DNA of 64,000 nucleotides from Leucobacter sp. wl10 (lineage in GTDB: Bacteria; Actinomycetota; Actinomycetes; Actinomycetales; Microbacteriaceae), in contig NZ_KZ983997.1 of assembly GCF_003569785.1 (NCBI RefSeq), positions 1 to 64,000 on the forward strand. Direction: 5' to 3'. Of the stretch, positions 20,327 through 28,900 are shown piece after piece. The notes under the pieces are model-generated. The model was not told the DNA's origin. It searched no databases and saw only the letters and a program-made list of their open reading frames with translations. Position numbers and translations under genes: made by a program. Numbering within the stretch: position 1 is the first letter of the stretch; every line of letters begins with the position of its first letter.

Positions 20327-21222
20327 TGGCGAGCAGCGGCGCGGAGCCCGGTGACGGCGTGCTGCGGGAGCGGCTCGCCGTGCTGGGATCTCCGATCGCC
20401 CACTCGAGGTCGCCCGCGATCCACTCGGCCGCCTACGAGGTACTCGGGCTCGACTGGGACTACGGCAGCCGGCGGCTCGAGGCCGACGGGCTCCGGGGCT
20501 TCCTGCGGTCGTGCGGGCCGGAGTGGCGGGGCTTCTCGCTCACGATGCCGCTCAAGGAGGAGGCGCACCGGATCGCGTCGGTGCTGGATCCCGTCGCCGA
20601 GGAGAGCGGCGTCGTCAACACGCTGCTGCGGATCGCGAGCGGCGTCGACGGCGTTCCCCGGTGGGCGGGCTTCAACACCGACGTCGCCGGGCTCGCGGCG
20701 GCGATCCGGGACGCGGGACTCGACGCGACGAGCACGATCGTGATCGGGTCGGGAGCGACCGCGGTCTCGGCGATCCTCGCGGCCAGGCGGCTCGGGGCCG
20801 CGCTGGTGACCGTGCTGGCCCGCAACCTCGAAGCCGGGAGCGGCCTCGCCGAGCGCTTCCGCGGCACGCGTGAACCGGGATCGGCGACGGCGCTGGAGGT
20901 CGAGGCGCGCGGACTCGAGTCGACCGCGCCACCGGCGACGCTCGTCATCTCGACGCTCCCGGGCCCCGCGGGCGACGCGCTCCAACTGCCGGCGCGGATC
21001 ACCTCGATCCCGCTCTTCGACGTCGCCTACGACCCCTGGCCGTCGCCGCTCGCCGAGCGCTGGCGGGCGGCGGGGGGCGAGGCCCACCCCGGCACCGCGA
21101 TGCTCGTGGAGCAGGCCGTGATCCAGATCCGCGTCTTCGCGAACGGCGATCCGGGGTCGCCGCTCGCCGACGAGGATCGCGTGCGCGACGCCATGCAGCA
21201 CGCCGCGGCGCGCTCGCTCTGA
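20326..21222 (+). CDS. aroE: Shikimate dehydrogenase
   Basis: A 298-aa enzyme of the shikimate pathway that reduces 3-dehydroshikimate with NADPH. The substrate-binding segment [18 protein letters not shown] is intact. The catalytic Lys lies in [10 protein letters not shown], and NTDVAGL holds the paired Asp. The cofactor loop reads [10 protein letters not shown], and the C-terminus has [13 protein letters not shown] 20326 uses the last base of the mltG stop (TAGTG), repeating the alaS-ruvX junction. Confidence 0.93.
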   Translation: MASSGAEPGDGVLRERLAVLGSPIAHSRSPAIHSAAYEVLGLDWDYGSRRLEADGLRGFLRSCGPEWRGFSLTMPLKEEAHRIASVLDPVAEESGVVNTLLRIASGVDGVPRWAGFNTDVAGLAAAIRDAGLDATSTIVIGSGATAVSAILAARRLGAALVTVLARNLEAGSGLAERFRGTREPGSATALEVEARGLESTAPPATLVISTLPGPAGDALQLPARITSIPLFDVAYDPWPSPLAERWRAAGGEAHPGTAMLVEQAVIQIRVFANGDPGSPLADEDRVRDAMQHAAARSL

Positions 21223-21292
21223 GGCTTTCGCCCCCGGTTCCGTCGATGCGTGCGATCGCCCGGCCCTCCGCGCATGTGGGAGGATAGAGGGT

Positions 21293-22489
21293 ATGCTGCG
21301 TTGGCTGACCGCCGGAGAATCTCACGGCCCCGAACTGATCGCTGTCCTGGAGGGGCTGCCCGCCGGCGTCCCCGTCTCGCTCGACGGGATCCGCGAGGAT
21401 CTCGCGCGGCGCAAGCTCGGGTACGGTCGCGGCTCGCGCATGAAGTTCGAGCAGGACGAGCTCCACCTGTCGGGCGGCGTCGTGCAGGGGGTCTCGATCG
21501 GCGGCCCCGTCGCGATCCGCATCGGCAACACCGAGTGGCCCAAGTGGACCGAGGTGATGAGCGCGGAGCGGAGCGAGCTCTCGGAGAAGTCCCGCGGCCG
21601 CGGTGCCCCGCTCACCCGCCCCCGCCCCGGGCACGCCGACCTCGTCGGCATGCAGAAGTACGGCTTCGACGAGGCGCGCCCCGTGCTCGAGCGCGCCAGC
21701 GCCCGCGAGACCGCCGCTCGGGTCGCGCTCGGCGCCGTCGCGCGCGCCTTCCTCGCCGAGCTGGGCATCCGGCTCGTGAGCCACACCGTCGCGCTCGGCG
21801 AGATCGCCGCGCCCCCCGACGGCGCCCTCCCGCGCCCCGAGGACGTCGCCGCGCTCGACGCCGACCCGCTGCGCTGCTTCGACGCCGCGACGAGCGCGCG
21901 CATGGTCGAGGAGGTCGACGACACGAAGAAGTCGGGCGACACGGTCGGCGGCGTCGTCGAGGTGCTGGCCTACGGCCTGCCGCCCGGGCTCGGCTCGTAC
22001 GTGCACTGGGACCGCCGACTCGATTCGCGCCTCGCGGGCGCGCTCATGGGCATTCAGGCCATCAAGGCGGTCGAGGTGGGCGACGGCTTCGAGACCGCGC
22101 GCCGCCGAGGCTCGGTCGCGCACGACGAGCTGCACATCGAGGACGGCCGCATCGCCCGCGGCACCGGCCGGGCCGGCGGCATCGAGGGCGGCATGACGAC
22201 CGGCCAGGTGCTGCGCGTACGGGCCGGCATGAAGCCCATCGCCACGGTGCCGCGCGCGCTCCCCACCGTCGATGTCGTGGCCGGCGAGGAGGCCAGGGCG
22301 CATCATCAGCGCAGCGACGTCTCGGCGGTGCCCGCCGCGGGAGTCGTGGCCGAGGCCATGGTGGCGCTCGTGCTCGCCGACGCGGTCGCCGAGAAGTTCG
22401 GCGGCGACAGCGTGGGCGAGACGAAGCGCAACCTCGTGAGCTATCTGGCGGCGATCCCCGAGCGGCTGGCGACCGTCGTCGAATCGTGA
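21293..22489 (+). CDS. aroC: Chorismate synthase
   Basis: A 398-aa FMN-dependent enzyme that converts 5-enolpyruvylshikimate 3-phosphate to chorismate. Family signatures are present: [19 protein letters not shown] at the N-terminus, [29 protein letters not shown], and the C-terminal [24 protein letters not shown] at 21278-21283 is 9 nt from the ATG. A 70-nt gap separates it from aroE, so it may have its own promoter. aroK and aroB follow without a gap. Confidence 0.97.
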   Translation: MLRWLTAGESHGPELIAVLEGLPAGVPVSLDGIREDLARRKLGYGRGSRMKFEQDELHLSGGVVQGVSIGGPVAIRIGNTEWPKWTEVMSAERSELSEKSRGRGAPLTRPRPGHADLVGMQKYGFDEARPVLERASARETAARVALGAVARAFLAELGIRLVSHTVALGEIAAPPDGALPRPEDVAALDADPLRCFDAATSARMVEEVDDTKKSGDTVGGVVEVLAYGLPPGLGSYVHWDRRLDSRLAGALMGIQAIKAVEVGDGFETARRRGSVAHDELHIEDGRIARGTGRAGGIEGGMTTGQVLRVRAGMKPIATVPRALPTVDVVAGEEARAHHQRSDVSAVPAAGVVAEAMVALVLADAVAEKFGGDSVGETKRNLVSYLAAIPERLATVVES

Positions 22490-23166
22490 ACGCGCACCGG
22501 CGGGCCCAGCGAGCCGCCGGGCCCCCCGCCCAACGGCCCAAGCCGGGGCCGCCCACGGTGCCGCTGCTGCTGCCGCACGCTCCGTACGGCGGCGGCGGAC
22601 GGGCCCGGCGTCGCCGCAGGCGGCCCGGATCCCGCCTGCCGCAGCGCCCGATCGTCTTCATCGGGCCCATGGCGGCGGGCAAGACCAGCCTGGGCAAGCG
22701 CGTGGCGCGCGAGCTCGGCATCCCGTTCGTCGACACCGACGCGATGTTCGTGCGGCGGCACGGGGTGATCGCGGATTTCTTCGCGAGGCACGGGGAGGCC
22801 GAGTTCCGCAGGCTCGAGGCGGAGCTGATCGCGGAGGAGCTCGCGACGCCGGGAAGCCGCATCGTAGCGCTCGGCGGCGGCGCGGTGATCGCGGAGAGCA
22901 CGCGCCGCCTGCTGGAACAGCACCCGGTCGTGCTGCTCATGACCACGCAGGAGGCCGTGCTGCGGACCGCGAACCTCTCCCGCAGGCCGCTGCTGCGCGA
23001 CGATCCGGAGGCCTGGGGGCGCATCCTCGAGGAGCGCCGGCCGTTCTACGAGGCCGTGGCCGACGTGACCTACCGAACCGATCGCGCCACGAAGGAGCAG
23101 CTCGCCCTGCGCATCGCCCAGTGGGCGCGCGGGCGCGCGAAGAAGTACGACGAGAGGGAGCAGTAG
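22486..23166 (+). CDS. aroK: Shikimate kinase with an N-terminal basic extension
   Basis: The kinase domain starts at about residue 46 with [23 protein letters not shown], a P-loop of the AAGKTS type. [13 protein letters not shown] and [11 protein letters not shown] hold the shikimate-binding Asp/Arg region, followed by [10 protein letters not shown] and the lid [12 protein letters not shown]. With GTG 22486 (4-nt overlap with aroC) the protein is 226 aa and carries about 45 proline/arginine-rich extra residues. An internal GTG at 22558 would shorten this. It phosphorylates shikimate between the AroE and AroA steps. Confidence 0.9.
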   Translation: MNAHRRAQRAAGPPAQRPKPGPPTVPLLLPHAPYGGGGRARRRRRRPGSRLPQRPIVFIGPMAAGKTSLGKRVARELGIPFVDTDAMFVRRHGVIADFFARHGEAEFRRLEAELIAEELATPGSRIVALGGGAVIAESTRRLLEQHPVVLLMTTQEAVLRTANLSRRPLLRDDPEAWGRILEERRPFYEAVADVTYRTDRATKEQLALRIAQWARGRAKKYDEREQ

Positions 23167-24246
23167 ATGAGCGACGCGACCGTCATCCGGGTGACCGGAG
23201 AGAGCGAGTACGCCGTGACCGTGGGCCGAGGGGTGCTCGATCGGGTGCCGGATGCGCTCGGCGAGCGGGTGGCGAAGGTGCTCATCGTGCACACGGCCAC
23301 GGTCGGCAAGCTCGCCGACGATCTGCGCGCCGCGCTGCAGCAGCGCTACGGGCAGGTGCTGCTCGCCGAGGTGCCGGACGCCGAGGCGGCTAAGCGGGTC
23401 GAGGTGGCCGCGTTCTGCTGGCAGATCATGGGCCAGGCCGACTTCACGCGCACCGACGCGGTGATCGGGCTCGGCGGGGGAGCCGTGACCGACCTCGCCG
23501 GCTTCGTCGCGGCGACCTGGCTGCGGGGGGTCCGACTCGTGCAGGTCCCCACCACGGTGCTCGGGATGGTCGACGCCTCCGTCGGCGGCAAGACCGGCAT
23601 CAACACGGCGGAGGGCAAGAACCTCGTCGGCTGCTTCTACGCCCCCGCCGCGGTGATCTGCGACCTGGACCTGCTGGCGACACTGCCCAAGAACGAGATC
23701 CTCGCGGGCTTCGCCGAGGTCGCGAAGTGCGGCTTCATCGCCGAGCCCGAGATCCTCGACCTCATCGAGGCCGATGCGGGCCGCGCCACCGATCCCGCGA
23801 CCCCCGAGTTCCAGCGGCTCGTCGAGCTCTCGATCGGCGTGAAGGCCCGCGTCGTCTCCGAGGACTTCCGCGAGGGCGGGCTGCGCGAGATCCTCAACTA
23901 CGGGCACACCCTGGGCCACGCGATCGAGCACGCCGAGCGGTACCAGTGGCGGCACGGCGTGGCCATCTCGATCGGCATGATGTACGCGGCGGAGCTCGGG
24001 CGGATGGCCGGCTCGCTCTCCGACGAGGCCGTCGAGCGGCACCGCCGCGTGCTCTCCTCGCTGACGCTGCCGCTCTCGTACCCCGGAGGCCGGTGGGCGG
24101 GGCTGCTCGCCGCCATGCAGCGCGACAAGAAGGCGCGCGCCGGCATGCTGCGCTTCATCGTGCTCGACGACATCGCGAAGCCGCGGGTGCTCGCGGGGGT
24201 CGACGAGTCGATGCTGCAGTTCGCGTACCAGGAGATCGCGGGCTGA
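23167..24246 (+). CDS. aroB: 3-dehydroquinate synthase
   Basis: A 359-aa NAD- and metal-dependent cyclase that forms 3-dehydroquinate from DAHP. The nucleotide motif GLGGGAVTDLAGFVAATWLRG, the phosphate loop SVGGKTGINTAEGKNLVG, the metal ligands in EVAKCGFIAEPEI and the HTLGHAIEHAE motif are all present. The start directly abuts the aroK stop. A type II dehydroquinase (aroQ), common after aroB in actinobacteria, is not found here. Confidence 0.96.
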   Translation: MSDATVIRVTGESEYAVTVGRGVLDRVPDALGERVAKVLIVHTATVGKLADDLRAALQQRYGQVLLAEVPDAEAAKRVEVAAFCWQIMGQADFTRTDAVIGLGGGAVTDLAGFVAATWLRGVRLVQVPTTVLGMVDASVGGKTGINTAEGKNLVGCFYAPAAVICDLDLLATLPKNEILAGFAEVAKCGFIAEPEILDLIEADAGRATDPATPEFQRLVELSIGVKARVVSEDFREGGLREILNYGHTLGHAIEHAERYQWRHGVAISIGMMYAAELGRMAGSLSDEAVERHRRVLSSLTLPLSYPGGRWAGLLAAMQRDKKARAGMLRFIVLDDIAKPRVLAGVDESMLQFAYQEIAG

Positions 24247-24252
24247 CCGCGG

Positions 24253-25677
24253 CTAGCCGATCCGGAAGCCCTGCCCCTCCAGGATCAGCGCGAGCACGCG
24301 CCGGTCCTCCCGGTGCATCACGCCCTCCACGAAGCGCGTGAGGGCCCGGTCGAGCGTCACGGATCCCGCGCTCCCCGCGACCTTCTGCAGCACGGCGACG
24401 AGCGTGCGCGGCGCGAGCACGGCCTCCTCCAGGCCTGGCCGGCCGTCGATCTCCCGCTCCGTGCTCACGTACTCCCCGAAGCCTTCGCCGTGCTCTCCGG
24501 CGAAGACCTGCTGGCTGATGAACGCCGCGCGCGCCACGCGGAAGAGGTCGTCGGCGGAGACCTCTTCGGGCAGTCTGCCGTGCGGGTCGACCACCGCGGC
24601 CGCGGCGAGCAGGGCGTTCTCGCCGGGGAAGTCCTCGTAGCCCAGGCCCGTGTCCGGGTAGTGCACGCGGTAGGCGTTCGCTCCGAAGCGGTTGACCAGC
24701 TCGGCGCTGAGCCGGTCGAGGCCGCGATACCGGTGCGGCGTCTGCTCGTTGGCGGTCGCGAGGATCGCGAACCCCGGGGCGATCCCCACCTCCCGACCCG
24801 CGTCCTCCTGCACGCCGAGGGCGTCGCCCGGGCGCAGCTGCAGGATCCGGTTGAGCCGCTTCAGGAACTCGGCGGGCATCGCGTTGACCTCGTCGAGGAT
24901 CACCGGGCGCCCCTCGGCCATGGCGCGCAGCAGCGGTCCGCGCACGAACGCGCTCACGGTGGCGCCCCCCTCGCCTCGCAGCTCGTGCGTGCCGATGAGC
25001 TGGGCGCTCGTGATGTCTCCGTAGCCGGAGACGAGCTCGGGATCCCGATCCGCGACCGCTCGCGCCAGGTGCTCGGCGAGCGCTGTCTTCGCACCGCCCG
25101 TCTCGCCGACGAGCAGCACCGGCTCGCCGCGCAGTATCGCGGGCAGCGCCTCGGCGATGATGCCGCGCATCTGGTCCGTGAGCAGCAACCCCTCGCGCAG
25201 CTGGCGTCGCGCCTCGCGCAGCCGCAGCGCGCCGAGCGCGTCGAGCAGCGCGTCGCGCTGCCCGGCGGCGGTGACGGCGGAGCGCCAACCCGGATCCGCG
25301 TCAACCGCGGGCGCGCGCAGTGCGGCGATCCTCGCGCGCTCCGACGCCGTGAGGGAGCGACCGCTCGCGATCGCGCGGGAGACGATGCCGTCGGCCTCCG
25401 CGCGCAGCCGCGCTCGCCCCTCGGCCTCCCGCCTGAACGCCACCGCGACCCGCAGGGCTCCCGCCCGCTCCGCCAGCGCGCGCTCCACGGCGGCCCGGTG
25501 CTCCGGGTGCTCGAGCACCGCATCGAGCCGATCCTCGAGCGCGCGGAGGTCGCGGAGGTGGTCCGCCGTCTCGGCGCTCTCCGGAGCCGCGGCGGCGAGC
25601 GCGCGGCGCACGCGCAGTCGTTCGTCGGCGAGGGCCCGGGCCTCGCGCAGCGCGGGATCCGCATCGAATGCCAGCAT
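24253..25677 (-). CDS. MoxR-type AAA+ ATPase
   Basis: A 474-aa protein. The first 160 residues are charged and mainly helical (Glu/Arg/Ala rich, probably coiled coil). The AAA+ core follows: P-loop VGETGGAKTAL at residues 190-200, pore-side GTHELRGEGG, Walker B VILDEVNAMP, sensor 1 ILATANEQTP and a GLDRLSAELVNRF arginine region. MoxR ATPases work as chaperones with VWA-domain partners, as in RavA-ViaA. Such a partner is encoded divergently 52 nt away. ATG 25677 is used; an in-frame GTG lies three codons upstream. It is convergent with aroB. Confidence 0.85.
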   Translation of the reverse strand: MLAFDADPALREARALADERLRVRRALAAAAPESAETADHLRDLRALEDRLDAVLEHPEHRAAVERALAERAGALRVAVAFRREAEGRARLRAEADGIVSRAIASGRSLTASERARIAALRAPAVDADPGWRSAVTAAGQRDALLDALGALRLREARRQLREGLLLTDQMRGIIAEALPAILRGEPVLLVGETGGAKTALAEHLARAVADRDPELVSGYGDITSAQLIGTHELRGEGGATVSAFVRGPLLRAMAEGRPVILDEVNAMPAEFLKRLNRILQLRPGDALGVQEDAGREVGIAPGFAILATANEQTPHRYRGLDRLSAELVNRFGANAYRVHYPDTGLGYEDFPGENALLAAAAVVDPHGRLPEEVSADDLFRVARAAFISQQVFAGEHGEGFGEYVSTEREIDGRPGLEEAVLAPRTLVAVLQKVAGSAGSVTLDRALTRFVEGVMHREDRRVLALILEGQGFRIG

Positions 25678-25729
25678 GCCAGTCACGCTACCACCCGGGC
25701 CGGGGGCTCCGGCCGGGTAGTGTGAGGGC

Positions 25730-27595
25730 ATGGAGGCGCGAGAGGGTCTGCAGGCCGTCGGGGCGCTGCTCGGGGTCGGGGTCACGGTCGCTGACGACGA
25801 GTCGTGGGAGCTGACGCTGCGGGCCGACGCGCGGCCGGAGTTGCGCGTCGGTCTCGGCTGGTACACCGCTCGCGGGCACGGACGCGAGGAGGCCGTGGCG
25901 CTCGCGGTGCTGCAGCTGTGGGAGAGCGTGCGCGGCGCGCGGAGGGCGCCGGATCGGGCCCGTCGGGCCCGGTCGGTCGTCGCGGCGCGGCCCGAGATCG
26001 AGCCCCTCGTGTCGGCGGTGTTGCGCCTGCAGGCCGCCGCCGAGGTGCTCGCGGCGATGCCGGGGCTGCGCGCGCGACTCGTCGCCGCGCTGGAGCGGAG
26101 CCTTCCCGGCGCCGTCGTCGAGCAGCCGAGGCACCTGCAGTGGGTCGCCGCGCTGCTGCGCTCGGGGCTCGGCGCGGGCGGGGCGGGAGCGGCGGAGCTC
26201 GACCCGGCGGTCGCGGAGGAGCGGCGCGCGGTGCAGGCCCTCGGCGCGGGCCGCGTGGACCCGCTGCGGCGCGTGCTCGCCCCGGATCCGGGGCGGCGCC
26301 CGCTCGAGCGATTCGAGCGGGCGCTCGCGCTGCTGCTGCCGCCGTACGAGCGGCTGCTCGCGCTCGACGCGCAGGGGAGGGGGCTGGGCGAGGCGCCCGA
26401 CGGGGCCGCGGCCCAGGAGCACGAGGGCGGTGCCGCGACCGACGACCTCGCGGTCGCCGGCGCCGGCGCCGGCGCCGAGGCGGGGACTGAGGACCCCGGG
26501 GCCGAGGCCGGTGAGGCCGCTCCGCCCGGCGCCGACGACGCCCGGGCGCGGAGCGGCGAGGTGCGCCGGACGCCCGAGGGGAGCGACCTCTTCGCCGCGG
26601 AACAGGCCGGCTTCGTGAGCGCCTACCTGGCGACCCCGCTGCCCGCGGGCGGCGCGCTGGTCGAGGCCCTCGTGGGGCTCGATCCCGAGAGCGAGGCCTC
26701 GCGGCCGAGACGCGAGGACGCGCGCGACACCGGTCGCGGGGCCGGAGTCGGCGGCGACACGGCCGTCTCCGACTACCGCATGCGGGCCGCCGAGCTCGCC
26801 CCGGCCATCGAGCGCATGCGCGAGGTGTGGTCGAGCGTGATCGCCGAGCGTGTGGCCCGGGTGCGCACGATGGGACGGCGCGCGGCACCGGAGGGCGACG
26901 CGCTGGATCCGCAGGCCCTCGCGGTCGCGGTCGCCGACGCGCGGGCCGGCGTGCAGCGGCCCGCCGCCTTCCTGCGGCGCGGAACCCGTCCGAGGCGCAC
27001 CCGGCGCGCGGGCAGCACCGACTACGCGCTGCTCGTCGACCGCTCGGCATCGATGCAGGGGCGCGTCGCCGAGGCGGCGGCCGACGCGGCGCTCGTGATG
27101 CTGGAGGCGCTCGCGGGGGCGGAGCGCGACATCGCTCACGCCGAGGAGCGTCACGGCATCGAGCTCGACCTCGACATCCGCACGGCCCTGCTGCTCTACG
27201 ACGCGCAGCTCGAGCTCGTGAAGCCGCTCTCGCGCGGGCTCGACGACGCCGTGCGCCTGCGCATGGTCGCGGGCATCCGATCCCCGCGGGGATCGACCAA
27301 CGACGGCGCCGCTCTCCGGGCGGCGGCCGAGCAGCTGGGCGTGCTCGGCGAGGCGGCGGGCGATGGCCGGGAACGGCGGCGCATCGTGATCCTCGTGAGC
27401 GACGGCGGCTCGAACGACGAGGCCGCGGCGGCGCGCGAGCTCCGGAGACTGCGCGCCGCGGGGGTCGGGGTGCACGGAATCGGGATCGGGTCCGACGAGA
27501 TCGTGCGCCGATACGCGCCGAGCAGTCGGCGCGTGGACGACCCGCGCGACATCGCCGAGGCGATTCAGCGGCTCGTCGAGAGTGAGCTACCGTGA
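25730..27595 (+). CDS. VWA-domain protein, partner of the adjacent MoxR ATPase
   Basis: A 621-aa protein with a C-terminal von Willebrand factor A domain. The metal-ion-dependent adhesion site is complete: DRSAS at residues 437-441, the Thr region in SPRGSTNDGA, and the Asp in LVSDGGSND. The first 220 residues are alanine/arginine-rich and helical; residues 220-300 are a low-complexity Ala/Gly/Glu linker. The layout (helical N-terminus, C-terminal VWA) resembles ViaA/CoxE-type partners of MoxR ATPases. It is divergent from the MoxR gene and followed by an unrecognised gene in the same direction. Confidence 0.8.
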   Translation: MEAREGLQAVGALLGVGVTVADDESWELTLRADARPELRVGLGWYTARGHGREEAVALAVLQLWESVRGARRAPDRARRARSVVAARPEIEPLVSAVLRLQAAAEVLAAMPGLRARLVAALERSLPGAVVEQPRHLQWVAALLRSGLGAGGAGAAELDPAVAEERRAVQALGAGRVDPLRRVLAPDPGRRPLERFERALALLLPPYERLLALDAQGRGLGEAPDGAAAQEHEGGAATDDLAVAGAGAGAEAGTEDPGAEAGEAAPPGADDARARSGEVRRTPEGSDLFAAEQAGFVSAYLATPLPAGGALVEALVGLDPESEASRPRREDARDTGRGAGVGGDTAVSDYRMRAAELAPAIERMREVWSSVIAERVARVRTMGRRAAPEGDALDPQALAVAVADARAGVQRPAAFLRRGTRPRRTRRAGSTDYALLVDRSASMQGRVAEAAADAALVMLEALAGAERDIAHAEERHGIELDLDIRTALLLYDAQLELVKPLSRGLDDAVRLRMVAGIRSPRGSTNDGAALRAAAEQLGVLGEAAGDGRERRRIVILVSDGGSNDEAAAARELRRLRAAGVGVHGIGIGSDEIVRRYAPSSRRVDDPRDIAEAIQRLVESELP

Positions 27596-27625
27596 GAAGC
27601 CGGGCACCAGGAGGGGAGACGCCGT

Positions 27626-28504
27626 ATGGCGCACATCGACGATGAGCGGGGGGCGCGACTCGCGCGCGTGCTGTTCCCTGACCTCGCGGCCGCGGTCGAC
27701 GCCGCGTTCGCGCGGCACGGCGGCGGGGCGGAGCGCGATTTCGACGCCTGGCTCGACGAGCGCGCGGAGGAGGTGGGATCGGGGCTCCGCACCGCCGCAT
27801 TCGGCGAACTCGCCGACGCGCCCTCGCGCGAGCGTCTCGAGCGCGCCTTCGCCGCGACTCGCACCGTCGCGTCCTGGATCGGGCTCCACGTGCCGGAGCC
27901 GGAGGCCTTCGCCGAGAGCGGCGCCGACTTCGGGAGTCTCGGGGCGGCCCTCGCCGCCGATCCCACGCTCGTCCCCGTGGCGGCGCCCTACGGGCTGGGC
28001 GCCGACGGGTGGCGCGGACTGTTCTCGCGCGCCGCGAGCGAGGAGGGCGGACCGCTCGCGATCCCGTCGGGCGACTCCGGCGCCGCTCCGCTCGCGATCT
28101 CGAGCGAGGCCGAGCGGGAGTTCGCCCGGCTCGACGCAGTGCCCGACCCGTCGGTTCCGGTGCTGTCGGCCTCTCCTGCCGGGGAGGCCGATGCGGGCCG
28201 GCGCTCCGTGCGCTGGACCCTGCGCCTGGTACCGGCCGGGCTGGCCCCGGCGGTGCTCGGCATGAGCTTCGACCACGGCCCCCACGTCTCGCTGCCCGAG
28301 ATGCTCATGCTGCAGCTCGCGCGCGTCGTCGCGGGGGAGCCCCTGGTCGATGCGCGCAGCTTCACCTGGCTCGCAGGCACGCTCGCCGACGGGCGGCTCG
28401 CCGCGCGTCACGTCTACGACTCGGTCGAGCGCGTCGTGCGCATCAACTGCCGCGAGGTCGGCAATCAGGGCCCGCACCTGGGCGCCAGGCCGCCCGTCGC
28501 GTAG
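27626..28504 (+). CDS. Unrecognised 292-aa protein of the MoxR-VWA locus
   Basis: I do not recognise this family. The protein is soluble, without signal or membrane segments. The N-terminal 90 residues are acidic-helical (FDAWLDERAEEVGSGL). The C-terminal half looks like a beta-rich domain (SVRWTLRLVPAGLAPAVLGMSFDHGP), then a short conserved-looking SFTWLAGTLADGRLAARHVYDSVERVVRI. A strong ribosome site, AGGAGGGGAG, precedes the ATG. It lies 30 nt after the VWA gene and is surely co-transcribed, so it probably acts with the MoxR/VWA pair as accessory factor or substrate. It ends 3 nt from the convergent MarR gene. Confidence 0.6.
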   Translation: MAHIDDERGARLARVLFPDLAAAVDAAFARHGGGAERDFDAWLDERAEEVGSGLRTAAFGELADAPSRERLERAFAATRTVASWIGLHVPEPEAFAESGADFGSLGAALAADPTLVPVAAPYGLGADGWRGLFSRAASEEGGPLAIPSGDSGAAPLAISSEAEREFARLDAVPDPSVPVLSASPAGEADAGRRSVRWTLRLVPAGLAPAVLGMSFDHGPHVSLPEMLMLQLARVVAGEPLVDARSFTWLAGTLADGRLAARHVYDSVERVVRINCREVGNQGPHLGARPPVA

Positions 28505-28507
28505 GCG

Positions 28508-28900
28508 TCAGCCGGAGCGCTCGTCGGGCATCGGCGAGCCGATGGCGCGGGAGCGCTCGATGAGATCGGCCATCGCCCTCCGCAACTCATCGCGCCGGGC
28601 GCCGCTCCACCCCGCGGTGAGTTCGGCGAAGACCTCTTCCTGCCACGCGTGAGCCCACTCAAGCGCGACGACGCCGGCGGCGGTGATCGACGCCTCGCGT
28701 CGGCGGGCGTCGGAGGTTCCCGTCACCATCGCGAGGCAGCCGGCTTCGACCGCGCCCCTGATCATGCGCGACGCCCCGCTCTGGTCGATACCCAGCTCGC
28801 GGGCGACGGCGTGCACGGTGGCGGACTCGCCTCGGGCTGCGAGCGAGTCCACGGCCTCCGTCACCAGCACGAGCCTACGGTAATTATATGCGATCCGCAT
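28508..28900 (-). CDS. MarR-family winged-helix regulator
   Basis: About 130 aa from ATG 28900. A first dimerisation helix (MRIAYNYRRLVLVTEAVDSLA) leads to the winged helix-turn-helix: ATVHAVARELGIDQSGASRMIRGAVEAGCL as recognition part, then the wing VTGTSDARRREASITAAG. The C-terminal helices complete the MarR dimer. An upstream in-frame ATG at 28999 would add 33 residues and overlap the HNH gene more. The ligand and targets are unknown, but a 19-bp palindrome covers its start. The gene overlaps the tail of the HNH gene by 17 nt. Confidence 0.78.
   Translation of the reverse strand: MRIAYNYRRLVLVTEAVDSLAARGESATVHAVARELGIDQSGASRMIRGAVEAGCLAMVTGTSDARRREASITAAGVVALEWAHAWQEEVFAELTAGWSGARRDELRRAMADLIERSRAIGSPMPDERSG

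Noticed and set aside
21281-21290. TAGAGG as a leaderless promoter for aroC
   Set aside because: A good GGGAGG ribosome site at a 9-nt spacing explains the start, and the -10 match is weak.
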